Source: JASFYU01 sp045046905 | Lineage (GTDB): Bacteria; Bacteroidota; Bacteroidia; Flavobacteriales; Flavobacteriaceae | Direction: 5' to 3' | Assembly: GCA_045046905.1 (NCBI GenBank) | Contig: JASFYU010000083.1 | Span: forward strand, 1-14,726 | Length of the DNA stretch: 14,726 bases | Shown here: positions 14,279 to 14,726 of the stretch, piece by piece | Position numbering within the stretch: position 1 is the stretch's first letter | How the letters are laid out: each line of letters opens with the position of its first letter | The notes under the pieces: generated by a model | Database searches by the model: none | What the model was told of the DNA's origin: nothing | The model's input: only the letters and a program-made list of their open reading frames with translations | Position numbers and translations under genes: made by a program

Positions 14279-14340
14279 GTAAAACTACCTCGGGGCAGGC
14301 CTGCCGGCATAGGTAGGTTAAACCCACTGGCGAGAATAAA
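14279..14340 (+). repeat. Dispersed GC-rich repeat, copy C
   Basis: It starts GTAAAACTACCTCGGGG and ends TTAAACCCACTGGCGAGAA then TAAA, as in copy B. The core holds the perfect 12-bp palindrome GGCAGGCCTGCC, and ACTACCT at the start can pair with AGGTAGGT near the end. It sits 34 bases after the TerC stop. Confidence 0.75.
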
Positions 14341-14726
14341 GCAATCACCAATGGCTATAATTCGTTGCTTCGGAATCTCCTCATCGAAAATTCTTGCGCA
14401 ATTGCAAACGTCAGTTATAAATGTAAAAATCACATCGATTTTCCCGCAACAAAATCATAACCTTGATGAAAGAAAAACAGCATGTGCTCTCTGAGGTAAA
14501 TCTGATTATGATGTGTTATAACCTTAAAACCTGAGTTCGACCTAAAATTTGTTTACAGATTAGGTGCTCTTTTATTCAATTCGAAGCTGAATTTTAGAAA
14601 GACTAAGGGGTTAATTTGATAAAATTAGGCGAGAAGTGGAAAAAAATCATCAAATCCGAAGGAAATACAGATAAAAGGCAATCTTATCATATAAAATTTT
14701 TGAAATATCCAGATATTCCTTCAAAT
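14341..14726. other. Right-edge stretch with a possible transposase scrap
   Basis: No complete gene could be supported here. 14466-14534 encodes a short frame described separately. From 14616 (TTG) a frame stays open to the window edge (37 codons, starting LIKLGEKWKKIIK); it may be the start of a gene beyond the window, but it lacks an ATG and I do not recognise it. Confidence 0.35.
14466..14534 (+). pseudogene. Possible C-terminal scrap of a transposase
   Basis: The frame reads MKEKQHVLSEVNLIMMCYNL, then KT and a stop. A K-x-HVL-x-EV-x-L then CYNL(K/R) pattern is typical of the last helix of IS1182-like transposases in Bacteroidota, where CYNL is normally followed by more residues. Nothing recognisable of the rest is seen, and there are no visible terminal inverted repeats. 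The match is short and from memory. Confidence 0.35.

Overview
The window is AT-rich bacterial DNA that reads as a marine member of the Flavobacteriaceae (Bacteroidota). Several promoters have the Bacteroidota -7 box TAnnTTTG in place of an E. coli -10. There are short lipoproteins of Bacteroidota type, a DUF4494 protein, two small XRE-type regulators of a form common in this phylum, and a secreted sulfatase of the kind used on algal polysaccharides. Zobellia, Maribacter or a close relative would fit, but the sequence does not settle the genus.

Layout, left to right. (1) 1-483 is the 3' part of a DUF4494 gene, followed by a hairpin terminator that seems to carry a GC-rich repeat in its loop. 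(2) 484-1965 is loosely packed: two copies of a dispersed repeat around a small HTH regulator (999-1376). (3) 1966-7926 is mostly housekeeping: tsaE (tRNA t6A synthesis), a 46-residue lipoprotein with its own strong terminator, a four-helix membrane protein, alanine dehydrogenase, a small membrane-anchored protein, then proline dehydrogenase (minus strand) divergent from aroB (shikimate pathway). Alanine and proline dehydrogenases both feed amino acids into central metabolism. (4) 8044-8382 is an acidic small protein with a probable TTG start. (5) 8450-10518, minus strand, is the accessory part: a secreted sulfatase whose C-terminus resembles the N-terminal domain of GH78 alpha-L-rhamnosidases but which has no rhamnosidase catalytic domain. 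Behind it is the frameshifted wreck of a second, different sulfatase. (6) 10623-12989 holds an Lrp/AsnC regulator, an M14 zinc carboxypeptidase and, divergently, a second small XRE-type regulator. The control region between the last two carries a series of TTACAATTGTAA-like palindromes. (7) 13050-14245 is a two-gene unit of a lipoprotein and a TerC membrane protein, followed by a third copy of the dispersed repeat, a probable transposase C-terminal scrap and an ORF running off the right edge.

The points most worth following are the truncated sulfatase/rhamnosidase architecture beside a sulfatase pseudogene (remains of a polysaccharide-use locus, possibly for a rhamnose-rich sulfated glycan such as ulvan), the TTACA-palindrome regulon around the Lrp, M14 and XRE genes, and the GC-rich repeat family. 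I did not find a clear defence system, CRISPR array, tRNA or rRNA.
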